Source of the DNA: an uncultured Kordiimonas sp.
Lineage (GTDB): Bacteria; Pseudomonadota; Alphaproteobacteria; Sphingomonadales; Kordiimonadaceae
DNA length: 64,000 bases
Direction of reading: 5' to 3'
Assembly (NCBI GenBank): GCA_947503625.1
Contig: CANNEK010000003.1
Span: 372,001-436,000, forward strand
Shown: positions 35,065 to 43,348 of the stretch, piece after piece
How positions within the stretch are numbered: position 1 is the first letter of the stretch
How the letters are laid out: every line of letters starts with the position of its first letter
Notes under the pieces: generated by a model
Databases searched by the model: none
What the model was told of the DNA's origin: nothing
The model's input: only the letters and a program-made list of their open reading frames with translations
Translations under genes and position numbers: made by a program

Positions 35065-35200
35065 TACTCGTCCCCATAGTTCCGAACAGCTTAGTGTATA
35101 TTTGTAAACATATTGTTGCCATGAAGCTGGTATTGATCGTCATCCGACTTGCAGCAAATAACTTCTAGTGGGATAGTGCTGCCACTTGGGAGAGGGGCCG

Positions 35201-36094
35201 ATGGACTGGGACAGACTTAGAATTTTTCATACCGTTGCAGAAAGCGGGAGCTTTACAAGCGCAGGTGCGCAGCTAAACGTCAGCCAGTCAGCGGTCAGCC
35301 GACAGATACGTGCGCTTGAAGACAGTCTGAATGTATCTCTGTTCACCCGTCATGCCCGAGGTTTGGTGCTGACGCAGGAAGGACAGGAGCTTTTCGAAAC
35401 GGCTCGTGATGTTGTTCAGCGTATTGACGAAACCGAGCGCCGCCTGATGGAATCTCGCGAACGGCCATCAGGGCGGCTGCGCGTTACAACAATGGTGACC
35501 TTCGGTGCCGTTTGGCTCACGCCGCATCTGGAACAATTTGTTCTGGAGTATCCGGAAATTGACCTGAAAGTGATCCTCGACGACGAAGACCTCGACTTGT
35601 CTGCTGGCGCGGCCGATGTGGCGATCAGGTTGCATGAACCCCAGCAGGCTGATCTTATCCAGCGGCCTCTGGCAACTTTTCACAACCATATCTACGCAAG
35701 CCCGGAGTATCTCGCACGCAAAGGAACGCCTGTCACCACTGCAGACCTTGATATGCATGACCTGATCACTTTTGGCGTCAGCGCGGCGCCCGTGATCAAG
35801 GGCCTGAACTGGTTACTCGAAGTCGGCAAAGAAACCCACAAGCGGTCTCCTCGGCTGGAGGTTAACAACCTGTACGGAATTCTACATGCAGTGGAAGCAG
35901 GCATGGGGCTGGCTGTGCTACCCGACTATCTGGTGCACAATCGCCAAAAACTGGTAAGGGTTTTGCCGGATGTCGAAGGATTGCGCTTCAACAGCTATTT
36001 CTGCTATCCGCCCGAACTCAGAGGGTCGCTGCGTGTTGCGCTGTTCAGGGATTTCCTCATCCGCCAGATCAGGGCTGAGAGCAATATCCTTTAG
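35201..36094 (+). CDS. lsrB: LysR-family regulator, LsrB/VtlR type
   Basis: 297 aa. The N-terminus MDWDRLRIFHTVAESGSFTS is nearly the same as that of rhizobial LsrB/VtlR, and it has SQSAVSRQIRALEDSLNVSL as recognition helix and ADVAIRLHEPQQADLIQR in the ligand domain. In Sinorhizobium, Agrobacterium and Brucella these proteins control redox and envelope genes and, for VtlR, small regulatory RNAs. A trxB gene lies upstream, as in rhizobia. The start at 35201 has a GAGAGGGG Shine-Dalgarno. Its stop codon overlaps the stop of the convergent HEAT-cyclophilin gene. Confidence 0.88.
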   Translation: MDWDRLRIFHTVAESGSFTSAGAQLNVSQSAVSRQIRALEDSLNVSLFTRHARGLVLTQEGQELFETARDVVQRIDETERRLMESRERPSGRLRVTTMVTFGAVWLTPHLEQFVLEYPEIDLKVILDDEDLDLSAGAADVAIRLHEPQQADLIQRPLATFHNHIYASPEYLARKGTPVTTADLDMHDLITFGVSAAPVIKGLNWLLEVGKETHKRSPRLEVNNLYGILHAVEAGMGLAVLPDYLVHNRQKLVRVLPDVEGLRFNSYFCYPPELRGSLRVALFRDFLIRQIRAESNIL

Positions 36095-37800
36095 TCGCCG
36101 GAAACCTTTGCCTTGATAATCAGGTCCCCTTCCTGCAGCGAATAGGCAATTTCCAGTCCTTTGCTGACCCTGCCAAAAACCGTATAGCGGCCGTCAAGGT
36201 GGCGATTGTTTTCAAGGTTGATAAAAAACTGGCTGCTGCCGGTATCCGGCCCCGCTGTCGCCACACCAACTGTTCCCGGCTCGTGATGGGCCGCCCCCCA
36301 TTCTTCGCGAATGGTGCCAACATTATACTGGTCCATACTGTTTCGCTGGCCTGCCTGCGCCACAAACCCGGGGATAACCCTATGCCATAACATGCCATCA
36401 AGTGCCCCTGTGCGGGCCAGTTCTATGAAGTTGTGAGCAGCGTATGGGGCACCGCTGATCATTTCGATTTCAATCTCGCCGCGGCTGGTCTCTAACACCA
36501 GCCGTTTGCTTGTTGAGGCAAACGCCACATCGAAACTCGCCGTAGGGCGCACGAGACTAGCCTGACCGGACGAAGGGTCCAGCGCACTCTGGGCTTCTCT
36601 CACCCGTGGGCTTTCTTCTTTTGCGGCGACAAATTTGCGGAGATGCGCCTGTCCGGCGTCTGAACCAGACAACATGGAGATAGACCTGAAGGCCTTATAA
36701 AAACTACCACTCTGCAACCAGCCCGCCGCAGTATCAATTGCCTTGATGTCCTGCAGGCGCACCAACCCTTCCAGCGCAGTGACCGCAAGCCAGGGGTTTT
36801 CGTCGTCAACGAAGTTCCAAAGTCGTTCCCGAATAATGGCATCGGCGTCAGGTCGTGCGGCAAGTGCCGACAGTGCCAGATGCTTGAATTCAACTGAGGC
36901 GTTGATCAATAACGCCATCAAATACATTCGGCTGTCGGTGTCAGACAGACCCGCCATCGCCCGCACAGCGGCGACGGCCACACGTCGTTCGCGCAAATGC
37001 CTGCTGTTGTGTCCCGCCGCGATTGCCATCAGACTTGGCGCACCGGCCTCAAATTGAGACAGTGTTTTGATCAGAGGATATCGTTGTTCGACAGGCACAT
37101 CACCGGCCAACCTGCCAAGAATACGTTTCGTGTCAAACACAGCGTCAAGCCCTTGAAGGCGAGACAAAAGATAAGCTGCATCAAAACCCTGGGGCCCTTG
37201 TTCACCAGAAAGCTCCAACAGCGTATCGAAATCCAGATAAGGTAGGTCTGCAGGTTCGAGAGCGGCATATGTAACGCTCTGCATGAAACCATAAAGCGCA
37301 GCTGCCTTGATCTCGGGAGCGTCGGTTGACGCCAGGACTTCTTTCACCAATGCGCCATGCAGAGCGCGGTTCTCTTCGGTTGAGATGAACGCCAAAGCAC
37401 GAAGAGCCGCAGCTTTGACCGGCTCTGAATCGGTTTTTGCCACGATACCTGCGACCATCTGAAAGGACTGTATGTCCCGACAGTTCGCAAGGCCCTCAAG
37501 GGTGGCCACCAGACCATCATTTTTTTCCGTAGTCAGATAAGGGCGAATCGCATCACATGCCTGTTGCCCCATCAGGCCCCAGAGACGAAGCGCATCATGA
37601 TTACCGGCATCAACCGCAGTTTCAAGGAGTTGGCTGTTCACAGCACGGCGATCAATCGTTTCGCTGACAACGGCGCGGAAATCCGTTTCATCACCATAGG
37701 CGGGCCCGCATACCATCGGCCCAAAAACAAGAAATAAGTATTTTAAAATAATAGGTTGCGTGAATTTTTGCAGCATCAGGTTTCCATAACTGTTGTCCAT
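36091..37800 (-). CDS. HEAT-repeat/cyclophilin-type peptidyl-prolyl isomerase fusion
   Basis: 569 aa. An N-terminal signal peptide or anchor (KYLFLVFGPMVCGPAYGD) predicts periplasmic location. Residues about 40-400 are tandem HEAT-like helical repeats (SEPVKAAALRALAFISTEEN, RRVAVAAVRAMAGLSDTDS). Residues about 415-569 form a cyclophilin: ETSRGEIEIEMI, LWHRVIPGFVAQAGQ, GSSQFFINLENNRHLDGRYT and VFGRVSKGLEIA, keeping the catalytic Arg, Phe and Gln. The repeats may dock protein clients. The start is set at ATG 37800 with an AGGAAA Shine-Dalgarno; ATG 37776 is an alternative. Confidence 0.85.
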   Translation of the reverse strand: MDNSYGNLMLQKFTQPIILKYLFLVFGPMVCGPAYGDETDFRAVVSETIDRRAVNSQLLETAVDAGNHDALRLWGLMGQQACDAIRPYLTTEKNDGLVATLEGLANCRDIQSFQMVAGIVAKTDSEPVKAAALRALAFISTEENRALHGALVKEVLASTDAPEIKAAALYGFMQSVTYAALEPADLPYLDFDTLLELSGEQGPQGFDAAYLLSRLQGLDAVFDTKRILGRLAGDVPVEQRYPLIKTLSQFEAGAPSLMAIAAGHNSRHLRERRVAVAAVRAMAGLSDTDSRMYLMALLINASVEFKHLALSALAARPDADAIIRERLWNFVDDENPWLAVTALEGLVRLQDIKAIDTAAGWLQSGSFYKAFRSISMLSGSDAGQAHLRKFVAAKEESPRVREAQSALDPSSGQASLVRPTASFDVAFASTSKRLVLETSRGEIEIEMISGAPYAAHNFIELARTGALDGMLWHRVIPGFVAQAGQRNSMDQYNVGTIREEWGAAHHEPGTVGVATAGPDTGSSQFFINLENNRHLDGRYTVFGRVSKGLEIAYSLQEGDLIIKAKVSGD

Positions 37801-37989
37801 CAACCACTTTCCTGTGTCATAACAACGGCGTAGTCGATATTTTGAGCCATGCATTTTTCGCATAGCTGGTTTCTAATTTGAACGGGTTCTCTCGCACGCC
37901 CAATCAACCTATATACACGTCATCGCCAACGGGCAATCGCAACAGCGACAACCTGATGGTAAAGAGATTTGACGGTTTTCCGTCATAAT

Positions 37990-38117
37990 GGCCGGCTCTG
38001 GTAACTCTCCCCCCCTCCCCCACTTCACCAGAGTCGGCCAATTAAATCTCCGGGACGTAATCCGGGATTTGAACTCCCCTAGAGTATCTGGCTCCACTTT
38101 TGTGGGGCCTTTTTTTT
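37990..38117 (+). ncRNA. Candidate structured RNA with a C-rich loop (sRNA or leader attenuator)
   Basis: No protein gene covers 37801-38205. Inside it a 13-bp stem (37990-38002 with 38027-38039, one G-U pair) closes a 24-nt loop containing CTCTCCCCCCCTCCCCC. A small GGGA/TCCC hairpin with loop TTTGAAC follows at 38064-38078, then a strong terminator with eight T residues at 38090-38117. The 5' end is not defined; a weak promoter (TTCTCT at 37887, TATATA at 37910) would give a transcript of about 195 nt. Loops of this sort pair with Shine-Dalgarno sequences in alphaproteobacterial sRNAs. It could instead be an attenuator for the DUF885 gene 88 nt downstream. Confidence 0.6.
38090..38117 (+). 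terminator. Strong Rho-independent terminator upstream of the DUF885 gene
   Basis: GGCTCCAC / GTGGGGCC (one T-G pair), TTTT loop, then eight consecutive T residues. There is no + strand protein gene immediately upstream, so it must end a non-coding transcript or a leader. Confidence 0.88.
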
Positions 38118-38205
38118 GTCTGAACCAAGGTTTAGTCCACCTTGACTCTTTCATACTTTCGCGCAACGGTTCGCGCCTCTTCCAAACGCAATTCCGAGAC
38201 CGACA

Positions 38206-40101
38206 ATGACCCGTTTTCATACCAAACCCAATTCCCTGCGCCAACTGATGTTGGCACTTGCGGCCTCAACAGCACTGGTTGCCTGTGAGCCAGCCAGCAA
38301 TACGTCAACCGATAGCGCGACACAGTCAGCCGTAACTGCTCAGGAAATCGAGGCAGAAAGCGCGCGTCTCAACGCGTGGTTTGAGGATCAATTTGAGACC
38401 GAGGTCGGATTTAGCCCCATTCAGCAGACGTTTCTGGGCCGCAAAACAGATTACGACAAAATCGATGACCTGTCTGCTGCTGCACAAGCGGAACAGCTGG
38501 ATTGGAAGCGCAGGAGTGTCGCTAAAATGAAAGCGAACTTCGACTATGGAAAATTGTCGGAAGATGCGAAAATTTCATATGATATCTGGTCCTATCAACT
38601 GGCGGCAGCAGAGGCGGCAGATACATACCGAACAAACGCGTACACTTTCGACCAGATGAGCGCAGTGCATGGTTTCTTCCCACAACTGTTGATCGCATTC
38701 CACAAAGTTGAAACTGCTGCAGACATGGAAGCCTATGTTTCCCGTATTCGCGCAACAGGAACAGCGCTGGAGCAACTCATTGCCCTGTCAAAGGAAAGCG
38801 CTGCGCTTGGTGTTCGCCCACCGAGGTTCGCATATGAAAGCGTAATCGACAGTTCAAAACAGATCATCACCGGTGCGCCTTTCACAGACGGCGAGGACAG
38901 TTCCATCTGGGCTGACGCCCAAGCCAAGGTTAAATCTTTGCTGGATGCAGAAGCCATTGATCAGGCAAAAGCCGATGAACTGACCACCACTGCCCGGGAG
39001 GCATTGGTTTCTGTTTGGCAACCGGCATATCAAGCCCTTATCGCATGGCAGGAAGCAGATATGGCAAACGCTGAGGTTGGCGCCGGTGTCAGCAGCCTGC
39101 CTAACGGCGAAGCATACTATAACGAGCGACTGGCAAACCAAACCACTACGAACCTGACTGCCGATGAAATCCATCAGATCGGCCTTGCTGAGGTGGCGCG
39201 CATCCGGTCGGAGATGGAAGCCATCAAGGACAGTGTCGGATTTGAAGGCGATCTGGTTTCTTTTTTTACAGCCCTCAGGGACAGCAAAGACGATCGCCGC
39301 CATTATTACCCTGATACAGACGAAGGACGCCAAGGCTACATTGATGATGCAACAGCTGCGATTGAGAACATCAAATCGAAGCTGCCCGATTATTTTGGTA
39401 TCCTGCCCAAAGCAGACCTTGAGGTGCGCCGGGTTGAACCTTTCCGGGAACAACCGGGTGCTGCACAGCATTACTTCCCGGGAACACCCGACGGCTCTCG
39501 CCCGGGTATTTACTATGCGCATCTGGCAGACATGACGGCAATGCCCAAAGGCGAGCTTGAGGTGATTGCCTACCACGAAGGCTTGCCGGGGCACCATATG
39601 CAGATAGCCATTCAGCAAGAACTGGAAAGCGTACCAACCTTCCGCACCCAGGCGAACTTCAACGCATACTCCGAGGGCTGGGGGCTCTATTCAGAGGTTC
39701 TCGCCAAGGAAATGGATGGAACCTACACAGACCCCTATTCCGATTTTGGACGCCTTGGCTCCGAAATGTGGCGGGCGATCCGTTTGGTTCTGGATACGGG
39801 CCTGCATTCCAAAGGCTGGACTGAACAGCAGGCTATTGACTATTTCCTTGCAAACTCTGCAATCACCGAAGCGCAGGCCCGCTCCGAAACACGGCGCTAT
39901 ATGGTCCTGCCAGGACAAGCCACAAGCTACAAAATCGGCATGTTGAAAATTCAGGAGCTGCGCCGAAAAGCCGAAAACACCCTTGGAGACAAGTTCGATA
40001 TAAAAGGTTTCCATGATACCGTTCTGGGCGGCGGTGCTGTTCCCTTGAATGTTCTGGAACGTATGATTGATCAATGGATCAACCGCGTACAGGCAGGCTA
40101 G
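38206..40101 (+). CDS. DUF885-family lipoprotein, putative metallopeptidase
   Basis: 631 aa. The signal peptide ends in a lipobox (ALVAC, Cys near residue 27), so the protein is a lipoprotein. Residues about 50-620 match DUF885 proteins, which resemble thermolysin-like or M32-like zinc peptidases: VIAYHEGLPGHHMQIAIQQE contains HEGxPGH, and FNAYSEGWGLYSE supplies the downstream Glu. The C-terminal MVLPGQATSYKIGMLKIQEL is also typical. It probably cleaves peptides outside the cytoplasm. The gene lies behind a strong terminator and candidate RNA. Confidence 0.9.
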   Translation: MTRFHTKPNSLRQLMLALAASTALVACEPASNTSTDSATQSAVTAQEIEAESARLNAWFEDQFETEVGFSPIQQTFLGRKTDYDKIDDLSAAAQAEQLDWKRRSVAKMKANFDYGKLSEDAKISYDIWSYQLAAAEAADTYRTNAYTFDQMSAVHGFFPQLLIAFHKVETAADMEAYVSRIRATGTALEQLIALSKESAALGVRPPRFAYESVIDSSKQIITGAPFTDGEDSSIWADAQAKVKSLLDAEAIDQAKADELTTTAREALVSVWQPAYQALIAWQEADMANAEVGAGVSSLPNGEAYYNERLANQTTTNLTADEIHQIGLAEVARIRSEMEAIKDSVGFEGDLVSFFTALRDSKDDRRHYYPDTDEGRQGYIDDATAAIENIKSKLPDYFGILPKADLEVRRVEPFREQPGAAQHYFPGTPDGSRPGIYYAHLADMTAMPKGELEVIAYHEGLPGHHMQIAIQQELESVPTFRTQANFNAYSEGWGLYSEVLAKEMDGTYTDPYSDFGRLGSEMWRAIRLVLDTGLHSKGWTEQQAIDYFLANSAITEAQARSETRRYMVLPGQATSYKIGMLKIQELRRKAENTLGDKFDIKGFHDTVLGGGAVPLNVLERMIDQWINRVQAG

Positions 40102-40355
40102 CATAAAGGATTTTGGAGACACGGCCTATCCGCACCTGCATATGCAATTGCAATCAACGCCGGATATACTGTCTGCCGAACCGCTGCCCATCATATTCAA
40201 ATGTGCGGAAACAGGTACTGGCACTCTCACCAGACTACAAGCCAATATTGCCTTGGATACAGGCCAGTTTTTCTCTTCCTGCCTTCAATAGCGCCTTGAC
40301 AAATCGGTGCGCGCCATAGGTCATACAATAGTGACCAGAATAAAAGGTATGCGCC

Positions 40356-41420
40356 GTGATTGTAATGACAAGTAGTTTGGCAGCCGCCGCAGGTGGCCTG
40401 TTTGCTGTAACCCGCTTTTATCTTCGCGGGGCTGACCTAGGAAAATGGGATGATAGCATTCCGACCACCTTCGAAACGCCCGAGCCGTCAGCCGAAATGC
40501 AAGCTGTTAACAAGTATCTGAGTCAGGAATTTCGAGCATCCGAAAGTCTTGAAGCCAAGCGCAAGCGGTTTGACGCCGGAGGGCACGCCAGAGACTTTGG
40601 CTGTGAGTTTCGCCGGGATGTCGCTCACTTCAATGGATCTGCCGTACCGGGCGAATGGACACTGGTAGACGGCGCAGACCCGAATAAACGTGTGCTCTAT
40701 CTGCACGGGGGCGCATTCACCGTTGGCAGTGCAGTAAGCCATCGCCCCGTAACCAGCAATATTGCCAGGCGAACAGGGTGCTCCGTGTTTGCCCCCGACT
40801 ACCGCCTGATGCCGGAGAACCCAAGGTCGGCCAGCATTGAAGACACTCGCACGAGCTATCAGTGGATACTGGAGAATGGCCCGAACGGCGCCAACAAAGC
40901 AGACAAGGTCGCTGTTGCAGGCGATTCCGCTGGTGGAAATCTCGCCCTCGCCCTGTCGAACTGGCTGCGTGACATGGGCCACCGTATGCCCGATGTGGTG
41001 ATCGGCATATCGCCTGCCACGGATGGTGCCGCCACAGGGCCAAGCGTCCGTGAAAACTTCGAAACAGACATTATGCTCAAGCCGCTAGTCGCGCCCATGC
41101 TGAAGGTACCTCACGATATTCTATTGTGGGCCATGTGGCGGCGACTGGGCATGCGACCATCCGCAATAGAAATATCGCCCGTGCACGACAGACTACACGA
41201 CCTGCCACCGACACTTATCCACGCGAGCACAGCCGAGATCCTGTATGATGACGCCAAAAGATACACGAACAAGGCACAGGCCGCAGGTTCACCAGTAAAG
41301 ATGCAAAGCTGGTCACACCTGTGTCACGTCTGGCACATATTTGATGATATGCTGCCTGAAGCCCATCAGGCGCTTGATGAAATCGCCGGCTTCATGCGTG
41401 AACACGGCGTCGCCAAATAG
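40356..41420 (+). CDS. Alpha/beta-hydrolase, hormone-sensitive-lipase family
   Basis: 354 aa. HSL-family esterase signatures are intact: the oxyanion motif YLHGGAF at about residue 115, the nucleophile elbow AGDSAGGNLALAL, Asp in the segment HDLPPTLIHASTAEILYDD, and a C-terminal His in WSHLCHVWHIF. The N-terminus has a hydrophobic stretch (LAAAAGGLFAVTRFYL) that may anchor it in the membrane. The start is GTG 40356 with an AAAAGG Shine-Dalgarno; ATG 40365 is possible. It would hydrolyse short or medium acyl esters. Confidence 0.9.
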   Translation: MIVMTSSLAAAAGGLFAVTRFYLRGADLGKWDDSIPTTFETPEPSAEMQAVNKYLSQEFRASESLEAKRKRFDAGGHARDFGCEFRRDVAHFNGSAVPGEWTLVDGADPNKRVLYLHGGAFTVGSAVSHRPVTSNIARRTGCSVFAPDYRLMPENPRSASIEDTRTSYQWILENGPNGANKADKVAVAGDSAGGNLALALSNWLRDMGHRMPDVVIGISPATDGAATGPSVRENFETDIMLKPLVAPMLKVPHDILLWAMWRRLGMRPSAIEISPVHDRLHDLPPTLIHASTAEILYDDAKRYTNKAQAAGSPVKMQSWSHLCHVWHIFDDMLPEAHQALDEIAGFMREHGVAK

Positions 41421-41443
41421 CCGAATAGGCCAACAAGAATTAA

Positions 41444-41466
41444 GGCCCCGCCGGGAAAGCGAGGCC
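41444..41466. terminator. Hairpin between convergent esterase and membrane-protein genes
   Basis: GGCCCCGC / GCGAGGCC with one mismatch and a CGGGAAA loop, 24 nt after the esterase stop. It lacks a T-tract on +, so it is only a possible terminator. Confidence 0.35.
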
Positions 41467-41492
41467 CTATGCCACAAGCGTGGGTTCGCGCT

Positions 41493-42395
41493 TTAGGTGG
41501 CCGGAGCGTCCTTTTTGTAGACGTCATAATCTATAGCTTCCACTCTCACCGTTTTGAAAGTCAAACCCATGGCAATGACGATACAGAGCTGCATGTAAAA
41601 GCTGCTAAGCGCCGGATCAAAAACCTCAAAACTGTATCTGTCCGCCGCGATGGTCATGATATGGAACACGCTTGCTCCAATGCTTGAGAAAACCAGAATT
41701 TTGGTAAGAAGCTCAATCTGCTTCAACTGATCCTTGTAGGCTTGGTGGGGGTCAAGCTTCCTGCCACCGACATAACGAGCAATTACAAAGGCATAGATAA
41801 GATTAATCCCGGTGACACCGGCGAGAGTCGCATATATTTCCCACTTATAGGGGAAAATAACATCGTCGCCGCTCATGTAAAATATCAACCATGCGAAATA
41901 GAGGATGATGGCAGCAACAACATACACAGGGGAGATAAAGTCAAACAAATACCGTGGGCGAAGTTCTGCTTTCCGGGTACGACCATCGAAAGCCACACGC
42001 ATCAAGCGAAATTGCTCGTATTCTTTCAGGCCCGCATAAACCCAGGGGATTATCTGCAGGAAGAAATAGATCATGACAAAAATTTCGTCCCCGCCTTTCT
42101 CGGCGGGGCGATAGCCAGACGCTGCCGCCGCTGCCAGCGCCATAAAACCGACAAGGGCAATCACACTGTTTGCCACTCGATAAAATTTCAGCTTCCGGCC
42201 CCCTTGAGGGCCAGCAAAACCTGAATACCCGGGAGGGTACAAAAGCGGATATTCGGCAGGCGGGAAATTATCCCCGACATAACGGATGCGAGCGATCAGC
42301 TTTGCTGGATAATAGACCGAAATCAAAAGAATCTGACCGACAAATACAGTATAGAAAACCACCAATACTGCAGTCATGGAAAACGCTTCAGGCAT
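41493..42395 (-). CDS. Polytopic membrane protein of the GntR operon (300 aa)
   Basis: Not a family I recognise. It has about seven hydrophobic helices (for example MTAVLVVFYTVFVGQILLIS and SPVYVVAAIILYFAWLIFYM) and a cytosolic loop with GGRKLDPHQAYKDQLKQIE. A Pro/Gly/Tyr-rich segment after the first helix (NFPPAEYPLLYPPGYSGFAG) stands out. The start is ATG 42395 with GGAGGG, overlapping the end of the upstream 43-aa gene by 8 nt. Third gene of an operon gntR - microprotein - this gene. There is no ABC ATPase, unlike classic YtrA operons. Confidence 0.8.
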   Translation of the reverse strand: MPEAFSMTAVLVVFYTVFVGQILLISVYYPAKLIARIRYVGDNFPPAEYPLLYPPGYSGFAGPQGGRKLKFYRVANSVIALVGFMALAAAAASGYRPAEKGGDEIFVMIYFFLQIIPWVYAGLKEYEQFRLMRVAFDGRTRKAELRPRYLFDFISPVYVVAAIILYFAWLIFYMSGDDVIFPYKWEIYATLAGVTGINLIYAFVIARYVGGRKLDPHQAYKDQLKQIELLTKILVFSSIGASVFHIMTIAADRYSFEVFDPALSSFYMQLCIVIAMGLTFKTVRVEAIDYDVYKKDAPAT

Positions 42396-42519
42396 CGTTT
42401 TTTCCCTCCATATCCGTGTCTGGCTGGCGCTTCGGGACAACGCGCATCGCGGCATAGATAAAGTAGAAAACCACAGCAATGGCAGCAGCTATAGCGGTCA
42501 CAAGTATCAGCATGGGCAT
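42388..42519 (-). CDS. Single-pass membrane microprotein (43 aa)
   Basis: MPMLILVTAIAAAIAVVFYF leads into one membrane helix (residues about 3-24), followed by a short charged tail (VVPKRQPDTDMEGKNDA). AGGAG lies 8 nt upstream of the ATG; the start is 1 nt from the gntR stop codon and the end overlaps the next gene by 8 nt. This tight coupling on both sides makes it a convincing gene despite its size. It is likely a small subunit or regulator of the 300-aa membrane protein. Confidence 0.78.
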   Translation of the reverse strand: MPMLILVTAIAAAIAVVFYFIYAAMRVVPKRQPDTDMEGKNDA

Positions 42520-42520
42520 G

Positions 42521-42910
42521 TTATGCTCCTTTATTGGGGGATGCCTGCATCGCATTCGTGAAAGCAATGCGAATTTCACTGTCGGTGGCTCCTTTCTGGC
42601 GGCACATTGCTACCACATCGGAGAGTTTGGTCTGTACCCAGGCATTGAGGTCCACACCCGCGTTCTGGACGGCTCCGGGGTGCACAAATGTGCCCCGGTA
42701 GCCTTTGGTTACAATGATGCTGTCGCGCTCGAGCAAACGATATGCTTTCGCCACGGTCTTATTGTTGAGGTCCAGATCGTTCGCCAGCTGTCGAATAGAC
42801 GGCAATGGATTGCCGGGAGCCACCGCCCCGGCCTGCACCGCCGCTTTAATCTCGCCGACTATCTGCGAAAAAAGCGGAACCTCGCTGTCGATATCAATGG
42901 TTATTTGCAT
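42521..42910 (-). CDS. GntR-family regulator, YtrA subfamily
   Basis: 129 aa, short as in the YtrA branch. The winged helix covers about residues 10-75 (VPLFSQIVGEIKAAVQAGAV, LPSIRQLANDLDLNNKTVAK, AYRLLERDSIIVTKGYRGTF), followed by only about 50 residues of helix for dimerisation. YtrA-type repressors usually control membrane or transport operons. It is the first gene of the operon with two membrane proteins, and a 2 x 21-bp inverted repeat lies immediately upstream of its start, consistent with autorepression. Confidence 0.92.
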   Translation of the reverse strand: MQITIDIDSEVPLFSQIVGEIKAAVQAGAVAPGNPLPSIRQLANDLDLNNKTVAKAYRLLERDSIIVTKGYRGTFVHPGAVQNAGVDLNAWVQTKLSDVVAMCRQKGATDSEIRIAFTNAMQASPNKGA

Positions 42911-42912
42911 AT

Positions 42913-42964
42913 TTTAATGTTCCATATGTACCATTTAGTGTAGTGGTACATATGGAACATTAAA
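42913..42964. promoter_or_regulatory. GntR operator: perfect 21-bp inverted repeat with 10-bp spacer
   Basis: The left arm 42913-42933 begins TTTAATGTTCCATATG and ends GTACCA; the right arm 42944-42964 is its exact reverse complement. The spacer is TTTAGTGTAG. It starts 3 nt before the gntR start codon on the minus strand. Each arm carries a GTACATATGGAAC core, so two dimers could bind. Confidence 0.85.
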
Positions 42965-43032
42965 GAGTCAACAAAAAAGGCCGCGGCCTGATGCCGCTGC
43001 CTCCTGTAGTCATATATTGTGTACGATAGTGC

Positions 43033-43335
43033 CTAGTTAAAGGACACAAGCATCCACGCACCGTCATCAAAATCCGAGTAAGGTGAAGCTGGCGTCTTGC
43101 CATCCCGTTGCAGTTTTCGTTTCCCTTTAACTTCTGATTGCTCAAACCCTGCATGAAACCGTTCGAGCGTTGCTGCTGTTGGCCATTTGGTCACAAGCGT
43201 CCAGCCTGAATTCTGATCCCCAGCATATTCGCTGGTAACGGCCCCGTTGCTCAGATTCCGATCCCGAATTCGCTCGATTGTCGCTTCAGGTGTACCAGCG
43301 GGAAAATGATCAATCGTTGTATAGGTGTCGGTCAT
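43033..43335 (-). CDS. Hypothetical protein (100 aa)
   Basis: Not recognised. Cytosolic, no signal peptide. The sequence TYTTIDHFPAGTPEATIERI, WTLVTKWPTAATLERFHAGF and a final GAWMLVSFN could form a small ferredoxin-like or cystatin-like alpha+beta fold. The start is ATG 43335 with GGAGA upstream. It lies 13 nt downstream of the Asp-rich lipoprotein gene and is probably co-transcribed with it. Confidence 0.65.
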   Translation of the reverse strand: MTDTYTTIDHFPAGTPEATIERIRDRNLSNGAVTSEYAGDQNSGWTLVTKWPTAATLERFHAGFEQSEVKGKRKLQRDGKTPASPYSDFDDGAWMLVSFN

Positions 43336-43348
43336 GTCTTGTCTCCGT

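Noticed and set aside
38061-38080. tRNA-like T-arm (GGGATTTGAACTCCC) near 38064
   Set aside because: On neither strand can the five-base-pair T-stem, anticodon arm and acceptor be completed; treated as a hairpin of the candidate RNA.
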